This document shows, in pieces, positions 25,501-40,234 of a stretch of DNA of 64,000 nucleotides. Position 1 is the stretch's first letter, and each line of letters opens with the position of its first letter. Source of the DNA: Apostichopus japonicus. Lineage: Eukaryota > Echinodermata > Holothuroidea > Aspidochirotida > Stichopodidae. The stretch spans positions 964,501 to 1,028,500 of the forward strand of contig NC_092562.1 of NCBI RefSeq assembly GCF_037975245.1, given 5' to 3'. The position numbers and the translations under genes are program-made. Under the pieces are notes generated by a model that saw only the letters and a list, made by a program, of their open reading frames with translations, was not told the DNA's origin and searched no databases.

Positions 25501-28500
25501 GGAGACCTCAGCATTTCAAATACTGTACCAAACAATATAAGTACAATACTGAGCTCTCCAGAAACAAGAAAACCTATGCGCAAAAGTATTTTTTGAATGT
25601 ACTCGCCTGTTCTCCAAAAGAACAAATCCGATTTTTTTTTTTTTTATATCACTCTGCTGTCCATACTCGTGATTCAAAAGTCCAGTTCCTTCTGCCCTCC
25701 AGTAGCAATGCCAGTTCCCAGTGGTAGCGTTGCTAGCCTGGGAATCGTTACCAAGGTAACTAGAGACCCAAGCCAGGTTACGAGTAGAAACAAGAAAACC
25801 TATGCGCACAAGTTTTATATGAATGTACTCCTCTGTTCTCCAAAAGAACGAATCTGTTTTGCTCAATTGTCTCACTCTGGTGTCCAAACTAGTGATATAT
25901 ACGGAGACCTGAGCCTTTCAATTACTGTACTGGACAAAAAACTTACAATACTGAAGTCTCTGGAAACCTCAGCATTTCAAATATATACTGTACCAAACAA
26001 CATAAGTACAATACTGAGCTCTCCAGAAACAAGAAAACCTATGCGCACAAGTATTTTTTGAATGTACTCGCCTGTTCTCCAAAAGAACAAATCCGATTTT
26101 TTTTATTTTATATCACTCTGCTGTCCATACTCGTGATTCAAAAGTCCAGTTCCTTCTACACTCCAGTAGCAATGCCAGATCCCAGTGGTAGCGTTGCTAG
26201 CCTGGGAATCGTTACCAAGGTAACTAGAGACCCAAGCCAGGTTACGAGTAGAAACAAGAATACCTATGCGCACAAGTTTTATATGAATGTACTCCTCTGT
26301 TCTCCAAAAGAACGAATCCGTTTTGTTCAAATGTCTCTCTGGTGTCCAAACTACTGATATATACGGAGACCTGAGCCTTTCAATTACTGTACTGGACAAA
26401 AAAAAATTACAATACTGAAGTCTCTGGAGACCTCAGCATTTCAAATACTGTACCAAACAATATAAGTACAATACTGAGCTCTCCAGAAACAAGAAAACCT
26501 ATGCGCAAAAGTATTTTTTGAATGTACTCGCCTGTTCTCCAAAAGAACAAATCCGATTTTTTTTTTTTATATCACTCTGCTGTCCATACTCGTGATTCAA
26601 AAGTCCAGTTCCTTCTGCCCTCCAGTAGCAATGCCAGTTCCCAGTGGTAGCGTTGCTAGCCTGGGAATCGTTACCAAGGTAACTAGAGACCCAAGCCAGG
26701 TTACGAGTAGAAACAAGAATACCTATGCGCACAAGTTTTATATGAATGTACTCCTCTGTTCTCCAAAGGAACGAATCCGTTTTGTTTAATTGTCTCACTC
26801 TGGTGTCCAAACTACTGATATATAAGGAGACCTGAGCCTTTCAATTACTGTACTGGACAAAAAATTTACAATACTGAAGTCTCTGGAGACCTCAGCATTT
26901 CAAATACTGTACCAAACAATATAAGTACAATACTGAGCTCTCCAGAAACAAGAAAACCTATGCGCACAAGTATTTTTTGAATGTACTCGCCTGTTCTCCA
27001 AAAGAACAAATCCGATTTTTTTTTATATCACTCTGCTGTCCATACTCGTGATTCAAAAGTCCAGTTCCTTCTGCCCTCCAGTAGCAATGCCAGTTCCCAG
27101 TGGTAGCGTTGCTAGCCTGGGAATCGTTACCAAGGTAACTAGACACCCAAGCCAGGTTACGAGTAGAAACAAGAATACCTATGCGCACAAGTTTTATATG
27201 AATGTACTCCTCTGTTCTCCAAAAGAACGAATCCGTTTTGTTCAAATGTCTCTCTGGTGTCCAAACTACTGATATATACGGAGACCTGAGCCTTTCAATT
27301 ACTGTACTGGACAAAAAAAAATTACAATACTGAAGTCTCTGGAGACCTCAGCATTTCAAATACTGTACCAAACAATATAAGTACAATACTGAGCTCTCCA
27401 GAAACAAGAAAACCTATGCGCAAAAGTATTTTTTGAATGTACTCGCCTGTTCTCCAAAAGAACAAATCCGATTTTTTTTTTTTATATCACTCTGCTGTCC
27501 ATACTCGTGATTCAAAAGTCCAGTTCCTTCTGCCCTCCAGTAGCAATGCCAGTTCCCAGTGGTAGCGTTGCTAGCCTGGGAATCGTTACCAAGGTAACTA
27601 GAGACCCAAGCCAGGTTACGAGTAGAAACAAGAATACCTATGCGCACAAGTTTTATATGAATGTACTCCTCTGTTCTCCAAAGGAACGAATCCGTTTTGT
27701 TCAAATGTCTCACTCTGGTGTCCAAACTACTGATATATAAGGAGACCTGAGCCTTTCAATTACTGTACTGGACAAAAAATTTACAATACTGAAGTCTCTG
27801 GAGACCTCAGCATTTCAAATACTGTACCAAACAATATAAGTACAATACTGAGCTCTCCAGAAACAAGAAAACCTATGCGCACAAGTATTTTTTGAATGTA
27901 CTCGCCTGTTCTCCAAAAGAACAAATCCGATTTTTTTTTTTTATATCACTCTGCTGTCCATACTCGTGATTCAAAAGTCCAGTTCCTTCTGCACTCCAGT
28001 AGCAATGCCAGATCCCAGTGGTAGCGTTGCTAGCCTGGGAATCGTTACCAAGGTAACTAGACACCCAAGCCAGGTTACGAGTAGAAACAAGAATACCTAT
28101 GCGCACAAGTTTTATATGAATGTACTCCTCTGTTCTCCAAAGGAACGAATCCGTTTTGTTTAATTGTCTCACTCTGGTGTCCAAACTACTGATATATACG
28201 GAGACCTGAGCCTTTCAATTACTGTACTGGACAAAAAATTTACAATACTGAAGACTCTGGAGACCTCAGCATTTCAAATACTGTACCAAACAATATAAGT
28301 ACAATACTGAGCTCTCCAGAAACAAGAAAACCTATGCGCAAAAGTATTTTTTGAATGTACTCGCCTGTTCTCCAAAAGAACAAATCCGATTTTTTTTTTT
28401 TTTATATCACTCTGCTGTCCATACTCGTGATTCAAAAGTCCAGTTCCTTCTGCCCTCCAGTAGCAATGCCAGTTCCCAGTGGTAGCGTTGCTAGCCTGGG

Positions 28501-30102
28501 AATCGTTACCAAGGTAACTAGAGACCCAAGCCAGGTTACGAGTAGAAACAAGAAAACCTATGCGCACAAGTTTTATATGAATGTACTCCTCTGTTCTCCA
28601 AAGGAACGAATCCGTTTTGTTTAATTGTCTCACTCTGGTGTCCAAACTACTGATATATACGGAGACCTGAGCCTTTCAATTACTGTACTGGACAAAAAAT
28701 TTACAATACTGAAGACTCTGGAGACCTCAGCATTTCAAATACTGTACCAAACAATATAAGTACAATACTGAGCTCTCCAGAAACAAGAAAACCTATGCGC
28801 AAAAGTATTTTTTGAATGTACTCGCCTGTTCTCCAAAAGAACAAATCCGATTTTTTTTTTTTTTATATCACTCTGCTGTCCATACTCGTGATTCAAAAGT
28901 CCAGTTCCTTCTGCCCTCCAGTAGCAATGCCAGTTCCCAGTGGTAGCGTTGCTAGCCTGGGAATTGTTACCAAGGTAACTAGACACCCAAGCCAGGTTAC
29001 GAGTAGAAACAAGAATACCTATGCGCACAAGTTTTATATGAATGTACTCCTCTGTTCTCCAAAAGAACGAATCCGTTTTGTTCAAATGTCTCACTCTGGT
29101 GTCCAAACTACTGATATATACGGAGACCTGAGCCTTTCAATTACTGTACTGGACAAAAAAAAATTACAATACTGAAGTCTCTGGAGACCTCAGCATTTCA
29201 AATACTGTACCAAACAATATAAGTACAATACTGAGCTCTCCAGAAACAAGAAAACCTATGCGCACAAGTATTTTTTGAATGTACTCGCCTGTTCTCCAAA
29301 AGAACAAATCCGATTTTTTTTTTTTATATCACTCTGCTGTCCATACTCGTGATTCAAAAGTCCAGTTCCTTCTGCACTCCAGTAGCAATGCCAGATCCCA
29401 GTGGTAGCGTTGCTAGCCTGGGAATCGTTACCAAGGTAACTAGACACCCAAGCCAGGTTACGAGTAGAAACAAGAATACCTATGCGCACAAGTTTTATAT
29501 GAATGTACTCCTCTGTTCTCCAAAGGAACGAATCCGTTTTGTTTAATTGTCTCACTCTGGTGTCCAAACTACTGATATATACGGAGACCTGAGCCTTTCA
29601 ATTACTGTACTGGACAAAAAATTTACAATACTGAAGACTCTGGAGACCTCAGCATTTCAAATACTGTACCAAACAATATAAGTACAATACTGAGCTCTCC
29701 AGAAACAAGAAAACCTATGCGCAAAAGTATTTTTTGAATGTACTCGCCTGTTCTCCAAAAGAACAAATCCGATTTTTTTTTTTTTTATATCACTCTGCTG
29801 TCCATACTCGTGATTCAAAAGTCCAGTTCCTTCTGCCCTCCAGTAGCAATGCCAGTTCCCAGTGGTAGCGTTGCTAGCCTGGGAATCGTTACCAAGGTAA
29901 CTAGAGACCCAAGCCAGGTTACGAGTAGAAACAAGAAAACCTATGCGCACAAGTTTTATATGAATGTACTCCTCTGTTCTCCAAAGGAACGAATCCGTTT
30001 TGTTTAATTGTCTCACTCTGGTGTCCAAACTACTGATATATACGGAGACCTGAGCCTTTCAATTACTGTACTGGACAAAAAATTTACAATACTGAAGACT
30101 CT
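25501..30102. repeat. Satellite decamer (units 53-62, 4602 bp)
   Basis: This is a heptamer plus one extra E-F-G trimer: the F-G pair at 27873-28720 returns at 29256-30102, offset 1383 bp. Unit 57 is the same C/E hybrid as unit 50. Unit 60 has a private GGAATTGTTACC. Confidence 0.8.
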
Positions 30103-31947
30103 GGAGACCTCAGCATTTCAAATACTGTACCAAACAATATAAGTACAATACTGAGCTCTCCAGAAACAAGAAAACCTATGCGCAAAAGTATTTTTTGAAT
30201 GTACTCGCCTGTTCTCCAAAAGAACAAATCCGATTTTTTTTTTTTTTATATCACTCTGCTGTCCATACTCGTGATTCAAAAGTCCAGTTCCTTCTGCCCT
30301 CCAGTAGCAATGCCAGTTCCCAGTGGTAGCGTTGCTAGCCTGGGAATCGTTACCAAGGTAACTAGAGACCCAAGCCAGGTTACGAGTAGAAACAAGAAAA
30401 CCTATGCGCACAAGTTTTATATGAATGTACTCCTCTGTTCTCCAAAAGAACGAATCTGTTTTGTTCAATTGTCTCACTCTGGTGTCCAAACTAGTGATAT
30501 ATACGGAGACCTGAGCCTTTCAATTACTGTACTGGACAAAAAACTTACAATACTGAAGTCTCTGGAAACCTCAGCATTTCAAATATATACTGTACCAAAC
30601 AACATAAGTACAATACTGAGCTCTCCAGAAACAAGAAAACCTATGCGCACAAGTATTTTTTGAATGTACTCGCCTGTTCTCCAAAAGAACAAATCCGATT
30701 TTTTTTATTTTATATCACTCTGCTGTCCATACTCGTAATTCAAAAGTCCAGTTCCTTCTACACTCCAGTAGCAATGCCAGATCCCAGTGGTAGCGTTGCT
30801 AGCCTGGGAATCGTTACCAAGGTAACTAGAGACCCAAGCCAGGTTACGAGTAGAAACAAGAATACCTATGCGCACAAGTTTTATATGAATGTACTCCTCT
30901 GTTCTCCAAAAGAACGAATCCGTTTTGTTCAAATGTCTCTCTGGTGTCCAAACTACTGATATATACGGAGACCTGAGCCTTTCAATTACTGTACTGGACA
31001 AAAAAAAATTACAATACTGAAGTCTCTGGAGACCTCAGCATTTCAAATACTGTACCAAACAATATAAGTACAATACTGAGCTCTCCAGAAACAAGAAAAC
31101 CTATGCGCACAAGTATTTTTTGAATGTACTCGCCTGTTCTCCAAAAGAACAAATCCGATTTTTTTTTTTTATATCACTCTGCTGTCCATACTCGTGATTC
31201 AAAAGTCCAGTTCCTTCTGCACTCCAGTAGCAATGCCAGATCCCAGTGGTAGCGTTGCTAGCCTGGGAATCGTTACCAAGGTAACTAGACACCCAAGCCA
31301 GGTTACGAGTAGAAACAAGAATACCTATGCGCACAAGTTTTATATGAATGTACTCCTCTGTTCTCCAAAGGAACGAATCCGTTTTGTTTAATTGTCTCAC
31401 TCTGGTGTCCAAACTACTGATATATACGGAGACCTGAGCCTTTCAATTACTGTACTGGACAAAAAATTTACAATACTGAAGACTCTGGAGACCTCAGCAT
31501 TTCAAATACTGTACCAAACAATATAAGTACAATACTGAGCTCTCCAGAAACAAGAAAACCTATGCGCAAAAGTATTTTTTGAATGTACTCGCCTGTTCTC
31601 CAAAAGAACAAATCCGATTTTTTTTTTTTTTATATCACTCTGCTGTCCATACTCGTGATTCAAAAGTCCAGTTCCTTCTGCCCTCCAGTAGCAATGCCAG
31701 TTCCCAGTGGTAGCGTTGCTAGCCTGGGAATCGTTACCAAGGTAACTAGAGACCCAAGCCAGGTTACGAGTAGAAACAAGAAAACCTATGCGCACAAGTT
31801 TTATATGAATGTACTCCTCTGTTCTCCAAAGGAACGAATCCGTTTTGTTTAATTGTCTCACTCTGGTGTCCAAACTACTGATATATACGGAGACCTGAGC
31901 CTTTCAATTACTGTACTGGACAAAAAATTTACAATACTGAAGACTCT
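30103..31947. repeat. Satellite tetramer (units 63-66, 1845 bp)
   Basis: Order is A, B, F, G, so the C-D-E trimer is absent. It is the shortest module in the array and the counterpart of the decamers. Its B monomer has a private ACTCGTAATTC. Confidence 0.8.
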
Positions 31948-34900
31948 GGAGACCTCAGCATTTCAAATACTGTACCAAACAATATAAGTACAATACTGAG
32001 CTCTCCAGAAACAAGAAAACCTATGCGCAAAAGTATTTTTTGAATGTACTCGCCTGTTCTCCAAAAGAACAAATCCGATTTTTTTTTTTTTTATATCACT
32101 CTGCTGTCCATACTCGTGATTCAAAAGTCCAGTTCCTTCTGCCCTCCAGTAGCAATGCCAGTTCCCAGTGGTAGCGTTGCTAGCCTGGGAATCGTTACCA
32201 AGGTAACTAGAGACCCAAGCCAGGTTACGAGTAGAAACAAGAAAACCTATGCGCACAAGTTTTATATGAATGTACTCCTCTGTTCTCCAAAAGAACGAAT
32301 CTGTTTTGTTCAATTGTCTCACTCTGGTGTCCAAACTAGTGATATATACGGAGACCTGAGCCTTTCAATTACTGTACTGGACAAAAAACTTACAATACTG
32401 AAGTCTCTGGAAACCTCAGCATTTCAAATATATACTGTACCAAACAACATAAGTACAATACTGAGCTCTCCAGAAACAAGAAAACCTATGCGCACAAGTA
32501 TTTTTTGAATGTACTCGCCTGTTCTCCAAAAGAACAAATCCGATTTTTTTTATTTTATATCACTCTGCTGTCCATACTCGTGATTCAAAAGTCCAGTTCC
32601 TTCTACACTCCAGTAGCAATGCCAGATCCCAGTGGTAGCGTTGCTAGCCTGGGAATCGTTACCAAGGTAACTAGAGACCCAAGCCAGGTTACGAGTAGAA
32701 ACAAGAATACCTATGCGCACAAGTTTTATATGAATGTACTCCTCTGTTCTCCAAAAGAACGAATCCGTTTTGTTCAAATGTCTCTCTGGTGTCCAAACTA
32801 CTGATATATACGGAGACCTGAGCCTTTCAATTACTGTACTGGACAAAAAAAAATTACAATACTGAAGTCTCTGGAGACCTCAGCATTTCAAATACTGTAC
32901 CAAACAATATAAGTACAATACTGAGCTCTCCAGAAACAAGAAAACCTATGCGCAAAAGTATTTTTTGAATGTACTCGCCTGTTCTCCAAAAGAACAAATC
33001 CGATTTTTTTTTTTTATATCACTCTGCTGTCCATACTCGTGATTCAAAAGTCCAGTTCCTTCTGCCCTCCAGTAGCAATGCCAGTTCCCAGTGGTAGCGT
33101 TGCTAGCCTGGGAATCGTTACCAAGGTAACTAGAGACCCAAGCCAGGTTACGAGTAGAAACAAGAATACCTATGCGCACAAGTTTTATATGAATGTACTC
33201 CTCTGTTCTCCAAAGGAACGAATCCGTTTTGTTTAATTGTCTCACTCTGGTGTCCAAACTACTGATATATAAGGAGACCTGAGCCTTTCAATTACTGTAC
33301 TGGACAAAAAATTTACAATACTGAAGTCTCTGGAGACCTCAGCATTTCAAATACTGTACCAAACAATATAAGTACAATACTGAGCTCTCCAGAAACAAGA
33401 AAACCTATGCGCACAAGTATTTTTTGAATGTACTCGCCTGTTCTCCAAAAGAACAAATCCGATTTTTTTTTTTTATATCACTCTGCTGTCCATACTCGTG
33501 ATTCAAAAGTCCAGTTCCTTCTGCCCTCCAGTAGCAATGCCAGTTCCCAGTGGTAGCGTTGCTAGCCTGGGAATCGTTACCAAGGTAACTAGACACCCAA
33601 GCCAGGTTACGAGTAGAAACAAGAATACCTATGCGCACAAGTTTTATATGAATGTACTCCTCTGTTCTCCAAAAGAACGAATCCGTTTTGTTCAAATGTC
33701 TCTCTGGTGTCCAAACTACTGATATATACGGAGACCTGAGCCTTTCAATTACTGTACTGGACAAAAAAAAATTACAATACTGAAGTCTCTGGAGACCTCA
33801 GCATTTCAAATACTGTACCAAACAATATAAGTACAATACTGAGCTCTCCAGAAACAAGAAAACCTATGCGCAAAAGTATTTTTTGAATGTACTCGCCTGT
33901 TCTCCAAAAGAACAAATCCGATTTTTTTTTTTTATATCACTCTGCTGTCCATACTCGTGATTCAAAAGTCCAGTTACTTCTGCCCTCCAGTAGCAATGCC
34001 AGTTCCCAGTGGTAGCGTTGCTAGCCTGGGAATCGTTACCAAGGTAACTAGACACCCAAGCCAGGTTACGAGTAGAAACAAGAATACCTATGCGCACAAG
34101 TTTTATATGAATGTACTCCTCTGTTCTCCAAAAGAACGAATCCGTTTTGTTCAAATGTCTCACTCTGGTGTCCAAACTACTGATATATACGGAGACCTGA
34201 GCCTTTCAATTACTGTACTGGACAAAAATAAATTACAATACTGAAGTCTCTGGAGACCTCAGCATTTCAAATACTGTACCAAACAATATAAGTACAATAC
34301 TGAGCTCTCCAGAAACAAGAAAACCTATGCGCAAAAGTATTTTTTGAATGTACTCGCCTGTTCTCCAAAAGAACAAATCCGATTTTTTTTTTTTATATCA
34401 CTCTGCTGTCCATACTCGTGATTCAAAAGTCCAGTTCCTTCTGCACTCCAGTAGCAATGCCAGATCCCAGTGGTAGCGTTGCTAGCCTGGGAATCGTTAC
34501 CAAGGTAACTAGACACCCAAGCCAGGTTACGAGTAGAAACAAGAATACCTATGCGCACAAGTTTTATATGAATGTACTCCTCTGTTCTCCAAAAGAACGA
34601 ATCCGTTTTGTTCAAATGTCTCACTCTGGTGTCCAAACTACTGATATATACGGAGACCTGAGCCTTTCAATTACTGTACTGGACAAAAATAAATTACAAT
34701 ACTGAAGTCTCTGGAGACCTCAGCATTTCAAATACTGTACCAAACAATATAAGTACAATACTGAGCTCTCCAGAAACAAGAAAACCTATGCGCAAAAGTA
34801 TTTTTTGAATGTACTCGCCTGTTCTCCAAAAGAACAAATCCGATTTTTTTTTTTTATATCACTCTGCTGTCCATACTCGTGATTCAAAAGTCCAGTTCCT

Positions 34901-37900
34901 TCTGCACTCCAGTAGCAATGCCAGATCCCAGTGGTAGCGTTGCTAGCCTGGGAATCGTTACCAAGGTAACTAGACACCCAAGCCAGGTTACGAGTAGAAA
35001 CAAGAATACCTATGCGCACAAGTTTTATATGAATGTACTCCTCTGTTCTCCAAAAGAACGAATCCGTTTTGTTTAATTGTCTCACTCTGGTGTCCAAACT
35101 ACTGATATATACGGAGACCTGAGCCTTTCAATTACTGTACTGGCCAAAAAAATTACAATACTGAAGTCTCTGGAGACCTCAGCATTTCAAATACTGTACC
35201 AAACAATATAAGTACAATACTGAGCTCTCCAGAAACAAGAAAACCTATGCGCAAAAGTATTTTTTGAATGTACTCGCCTGTTCTCCAAAAGAACAAATCC
35301 GATTTTTTTTTTATATCACTCTGCTGTCCATACTCGTGATTCAAAAATCCAGTTCCTTCTGCACTCCAGTAGCAATGCCAGATCCCAGTGGTAGCGTTGC
35401 TAGCCTGGGAATCGTTACCAAGGTAACTAGACACCCAAGCCAGGTTACGAGTAGAAACAAGAATACCTATGCGCACAAGTTTTATATGAATGTACTCCTC
35501 TGTTCTCCAAAGGAACGAATCCGTTTTGTTTAATTGTCTCACTCTGGTGTCCAAACTACTGATATATACGGAGACCTGAGCCTTTCAATTACTGTACTGG
35601 ACAAAAAATTTACAATACTGAAGACTCTGGAGACCTCAGCATTTCAAATACTGTACCAAACAATATAAGTACAATACTGAGCTCTCCAGAAACAAGAAAA
35701 CCTATGCGCAAAAGTATTTTTTGAATGTACTCGCCTGTTCTCCAAAAGAACAAATCCGATTTTTTTTTTTTTTATATCACTCTGCTGTCCATACTCGTGA
35801 TTCAAAAGTCCAGTTCCTTCTGCCCTCCAGTAGCAATGCCAGTTCCCAGTGGTAGCGTTGCTAGCCTGGGAATCGTTACCAAGGTAACTAGAGACCCAAG
35901 CCAGGTTACGAGTAGAAACAAGAAAACCTATGCGCACAAGTTTTATATGAATGTACTCCTCTGTTCTCCAAAGGAACGAATCCGTTTTGTTTAATTGTCT
36001 CACTCTGGTGTCCAAACTACTGATATATACGGAGACCTGAGCCTTTCAATTACTGTACTGGACAAAAAATTTACAATACTGAAGACTCTGGAGACCTCAG
36101 CATTTCAAATACTGTACCAAACAATATAAGTACAATACTGAGCTCTCCAGAAACAAGAAAACCTATGCGCAAAAGTATTTTTTGTATGTACTCGCCTGTT
36201 CTCCAAAAGAACAAATCCGATTTTTTTTTTTTTTATATCACTCTGCTGTCCATACTCGTGATTCAAAAGTCCAGTTCCTTCTGCCCTCCAGTAGCAATGC
36301 CAGTTCCCAGTGGTAGCGTTGCTAGCCTGGGAATCGTTACCAAGGTAACTAGACACCCAAGCCAGGTTACGAGTAGAAACAAGAATACCTATGCGCACAA
36401 GTTTTATATGAATGTACTCCTCTGTTCTCCAAAAGAACGAATCCGTTTTGTTCAAATGTCTCACTCTGGTGTCCAAACTACTGATATATACGGAGACCTG
36501 AGCCTTTCAATTACTGTACTGGACAAAAAAAAATTACAATACTGAAGTCTCTGGAGACCTCAGCATTTCAAATACTGTACCAAACAATATAAGTACAATA
36601 CTGAGCTCTCCAGAAACAAGAAAACCTATGCGCACAAGTATTTTTTGAATGTACTCGCCTGTTCTCCAAAAGAACAAATCCGATTTTTTTTTTTTATATC
36701 ACTCTGCTGTCCATACTCGTGATTCAAAAGTCCAGTTCCTTCTGCACTCCAGTAGCAATGCCAGATCCCAGTGGTAGCGTTGCTAGCCTGGGAATCGTTA
36801 CCAAGGTAACTAGACACCCAAGCCAGGTTACGAGTAGAAACAAGAATACCTATGCGCACAAGTTTTATATGAATGTACTCCTCTGTTCTCCAAAGGAACG
36901 AATCCGTTTTGTTTAATTGTCTCACTCTGGTGTCCAAACTACTGATATATACGGAGACCTGAGCCTTTCAATTACTGTACTGGACAAAAAATTTACAATA
37001 CTGAAGACTCTGGAGACCTCAGCATTTCAAATACTGTACCAAACAATATAAGTACAATACTGAGCTCTCCAGAAACAAGAAAACCTATGCGCAAAAGTAT
37101 TTTTTGAATGTACTCGCCTGTTCTCCAAAAGAACAAATCCGATTTTTTTTTTTTTTATATCACTCTGCTGTCCATACTCGTGATTCAAAAGTCCAGTTCC
37201 TTCTGCCCTCCAGTAGCAATGCCAGTTCCCAGTGGTAGCGTTGCTAGCCTGGGAATCGTTACCAAGGTAACTAGAGACCCAAGCCAGGTTACGAGTAGAA
37301 ACAAGAAAACCTATGCGCACAAGTTTTATATGAATGTACTCCTCTGTTCTCCAAAGGAACGAATCCGTTTTGTTCAAATGTCTCACTCTGGTGTCCAAAC
37401 TACTGATATATACGGAGACCTGAGCCTTTCAATTACTGTACTGGACAAAAATAAATTACAATACTGAAGTCTCTGGAGACCTCAGCATTTCAAATACTGT
37501 ACCAAACAATATAAGTACAATACTGAGCTCTCCAGAAACAAGAAAACCTATGCGCAAAAGTATTTTTTGAATGTACTCGCCTGTTCTCCAAAAGAACAAA
37601 TCCGATTTTTTTTTTTTATATCACTCTGCTGTCCATACTCGTGATTCAAAAGTCCAGTTCCTTCTGCACTCCAGTAGCAATGCCAGATCCCAGTGGTAGC
37701 GTTGCTAGCCTGGGAATCGTTACCAAGGTAACTAGACACCCAAGCCAGGTTACGAGTAGAAACAAGAATACCTATGCGCACAAGTTTTATATGAATGTAC
37801 TCCTCTGTTCTCCAAAAGAACGAATCCGTTTTGTTCAAATGTCTCACTCTGGTGTCCAAACTACTGATATATACGGAGACCTGAGCCTTTCAATTACTGT

Positions 37901-40234
37901 ACTGGACAAAAATAAATTACAATACTGAAGTCTCTGGAGACCTCAGCATTTCAAATACTGTACCAAACAATATAAGTACAATACTGAGCTCTCCAGAAAC
38001 AAGAAAACCTATGCGCAAAAGTATTTTTTGAATGTACTCGCCTGTTCTCCAAAAGAACAAATCCGATTTTTTTTTTTTATATCACTCTGCTGTCCATACT
38101 CGTGATTCAAAAGTCCAGTTCCTTCTGCACTCCAGTAGCAATGCCAGATCCCAGTGGTAGCGTTGCTAGCCTGGGAATCGTTACCAAGGTAACTAGACAC
38201 CCAAGCCAGGTTACGAGTAGAAACAAGAATACCTATGCGCACAAGTTTTATATGAATGTACTCCTCTGTTCTCCAAAAGAACGAATCCGTTTTGTTTAAT
38301 TGTCTCACTCTGGTGTCCAAACTACTGATATATACGGAGACCTGAGCCTTTCAATTACTGTACTGGCCAAAAAAATTACAATACTGAAGTCTCTGGAGAC
38401 CTCAGCATTTCAAATACTGTACCAAACAATATAAGTACAATACTGAGCTCTCCAGAAACAAGAAAACCTATGCGCAAAAGTATTTTTTGAATGTACTCGC
38501 CTGTTCTCCAAAAGAACAAATCCGATTTTTTTTTTATATCACTCTGCTGTCCATACTCGTGATTCAAAAATCCAGTTCCTTCTGCACTCCAGTAGCAATG
38601 CCAGATCCCAGTGGTAGCGTTGCTAGCCTGGGAATCGTTACCAAGGTAACTAGACACCCAAGCCAGGTTACGAGTAGAAACAAGAATACCTATGCGCACA
38701 AGTTTTATATGAATGTACTCCTCTGTTCTCCAAAGGAACGAATCCGTTTTGTTTAATTGTCTCACTCTGGTGTCCAAACTACTGATATATACGGAGACCT
38801 GAGCCTTTCAATTACTGTACTGGACAAAAAATTTACAATACTGAAGACTCTGGAGACCTCAGCATTTCAAATACTGTACCAAACAATATAAGTACAATAC
38901 TGAGCTCTCCAGAAACAAGAAAACCTATGCGCAAAAGTATTTTTTGAATGTACTCGCCTGTTCTCCAAAAGAACAAATCCGATTTTTTTTTTTTTTATAT
39001 CACTCTGCTGTCCATACTCGTGATTCAAAAGTCCAGTTCCTTCTGCCCTCCAGTAGCAATGCCAGTTCCCAGTGGTAGCGTTGCTAGCCTGGGAATCGTT
39101 ACCAAGGTAACTAGACACCCAAGCCAGGTTACGAGTAGAAACAAGAATACCTATGCGCACAAGTTTTATATGAATGTACTCCTCTGTTCTCCAAAAGAAC
39201 GAATCCGTTTTGTTCAAATGTCTCACTCTGGTGTCCAAACTACTGATATATACGGAGACCTGAGCCTTTCAATTACTGTACTGGACAAAAAAAAATTACA
39301 ATACTGAAGTCTCTGGAGACCTCAGCATTTCAAATACTGTACCAAACAATATAAGTACAATACTGAGCTCTCCAGAAACAAGAAAACCTATGCGCACAAG
39401 TATTTTTTGAATGTACTCGCCTGTTCTCCAAAAGAACAAATCCGATTTTTTTTTTTTATATCACTCTGCTGTCCATACTCGTGATTCAAAAGTCCAGTTC
39501 CTTCTGCACTCCAGTAGCAATGCCAGTTCCCAGTGGTAGCGTTGCTAGCCTGGGAATCGTTACCAAGGTAACTAGACACCCAAGCCAGGTTACGAGTAGA
39601 AACAAGAATACCTATGCGCACAAGTTTTATATGAATGTACTCCTCTGTTCTCCAAAGGAACGAATCCGTTTTGTTTAATTGTCTCACTCTGGTGTCCAAA
39701 CTACTGATATATACGGAGACCTGAGCCTTTCAATTACTGTACTGGACAAAAAATTTACAATACTGAAGACTCTGGAGACCTCAGCATTTCAAATACTGTA
39801 CCAAACAATATAAGTACAATACTGAGCTCTCCAGAAACAAGAAAACCTATGCGCAAAAGTATTTTTTGAATGTACTCGCCTGTTCTCCAAAAGAACAAAT
39901 CCGATTTTTTTTTTTTTTATATCACTCTGCTGTCCATACTCGTGATTCAAAAGTCCAGTTCCTTCTGCCCTCCAGTAGCAATGCCAGTTCCCAGTGGTAG
40001 CGTTGCTAGCCTGGGAATCGTTACCAAGGTAACTAGAGACCCAAGCCAGGTTACGAGTAGAAACAAGAAAACCTATGCGCACAAGTTTTATATGAATGTA
40101 CTCCTCTGTTCTCCAAAGGAACGAATCCGTTTTGTTTAATTGTCTCACTCTGGTGTCCAAACTACTGATATATACGGAGACCTGAGCCTTTCAATTACTG
40201 TACTGGACAAAAAATTTACAATACTGAAGACTCT
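31948..40234. repeat. Satellite 18-mer module (units 67-84, 8287 bp)
   Basis: A to D are followed by a distinct series with AAAAATAAATTAC junctions. Unit 71 has CAGTTACTTCTG. The junctions after units 73 and 80 share TACTGGCCAAAA (about 35139 and 38362). Units 72-74 repeat as units 79-81 at an offset of 3223 bp (seven monomers). Confidence 0.8.
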
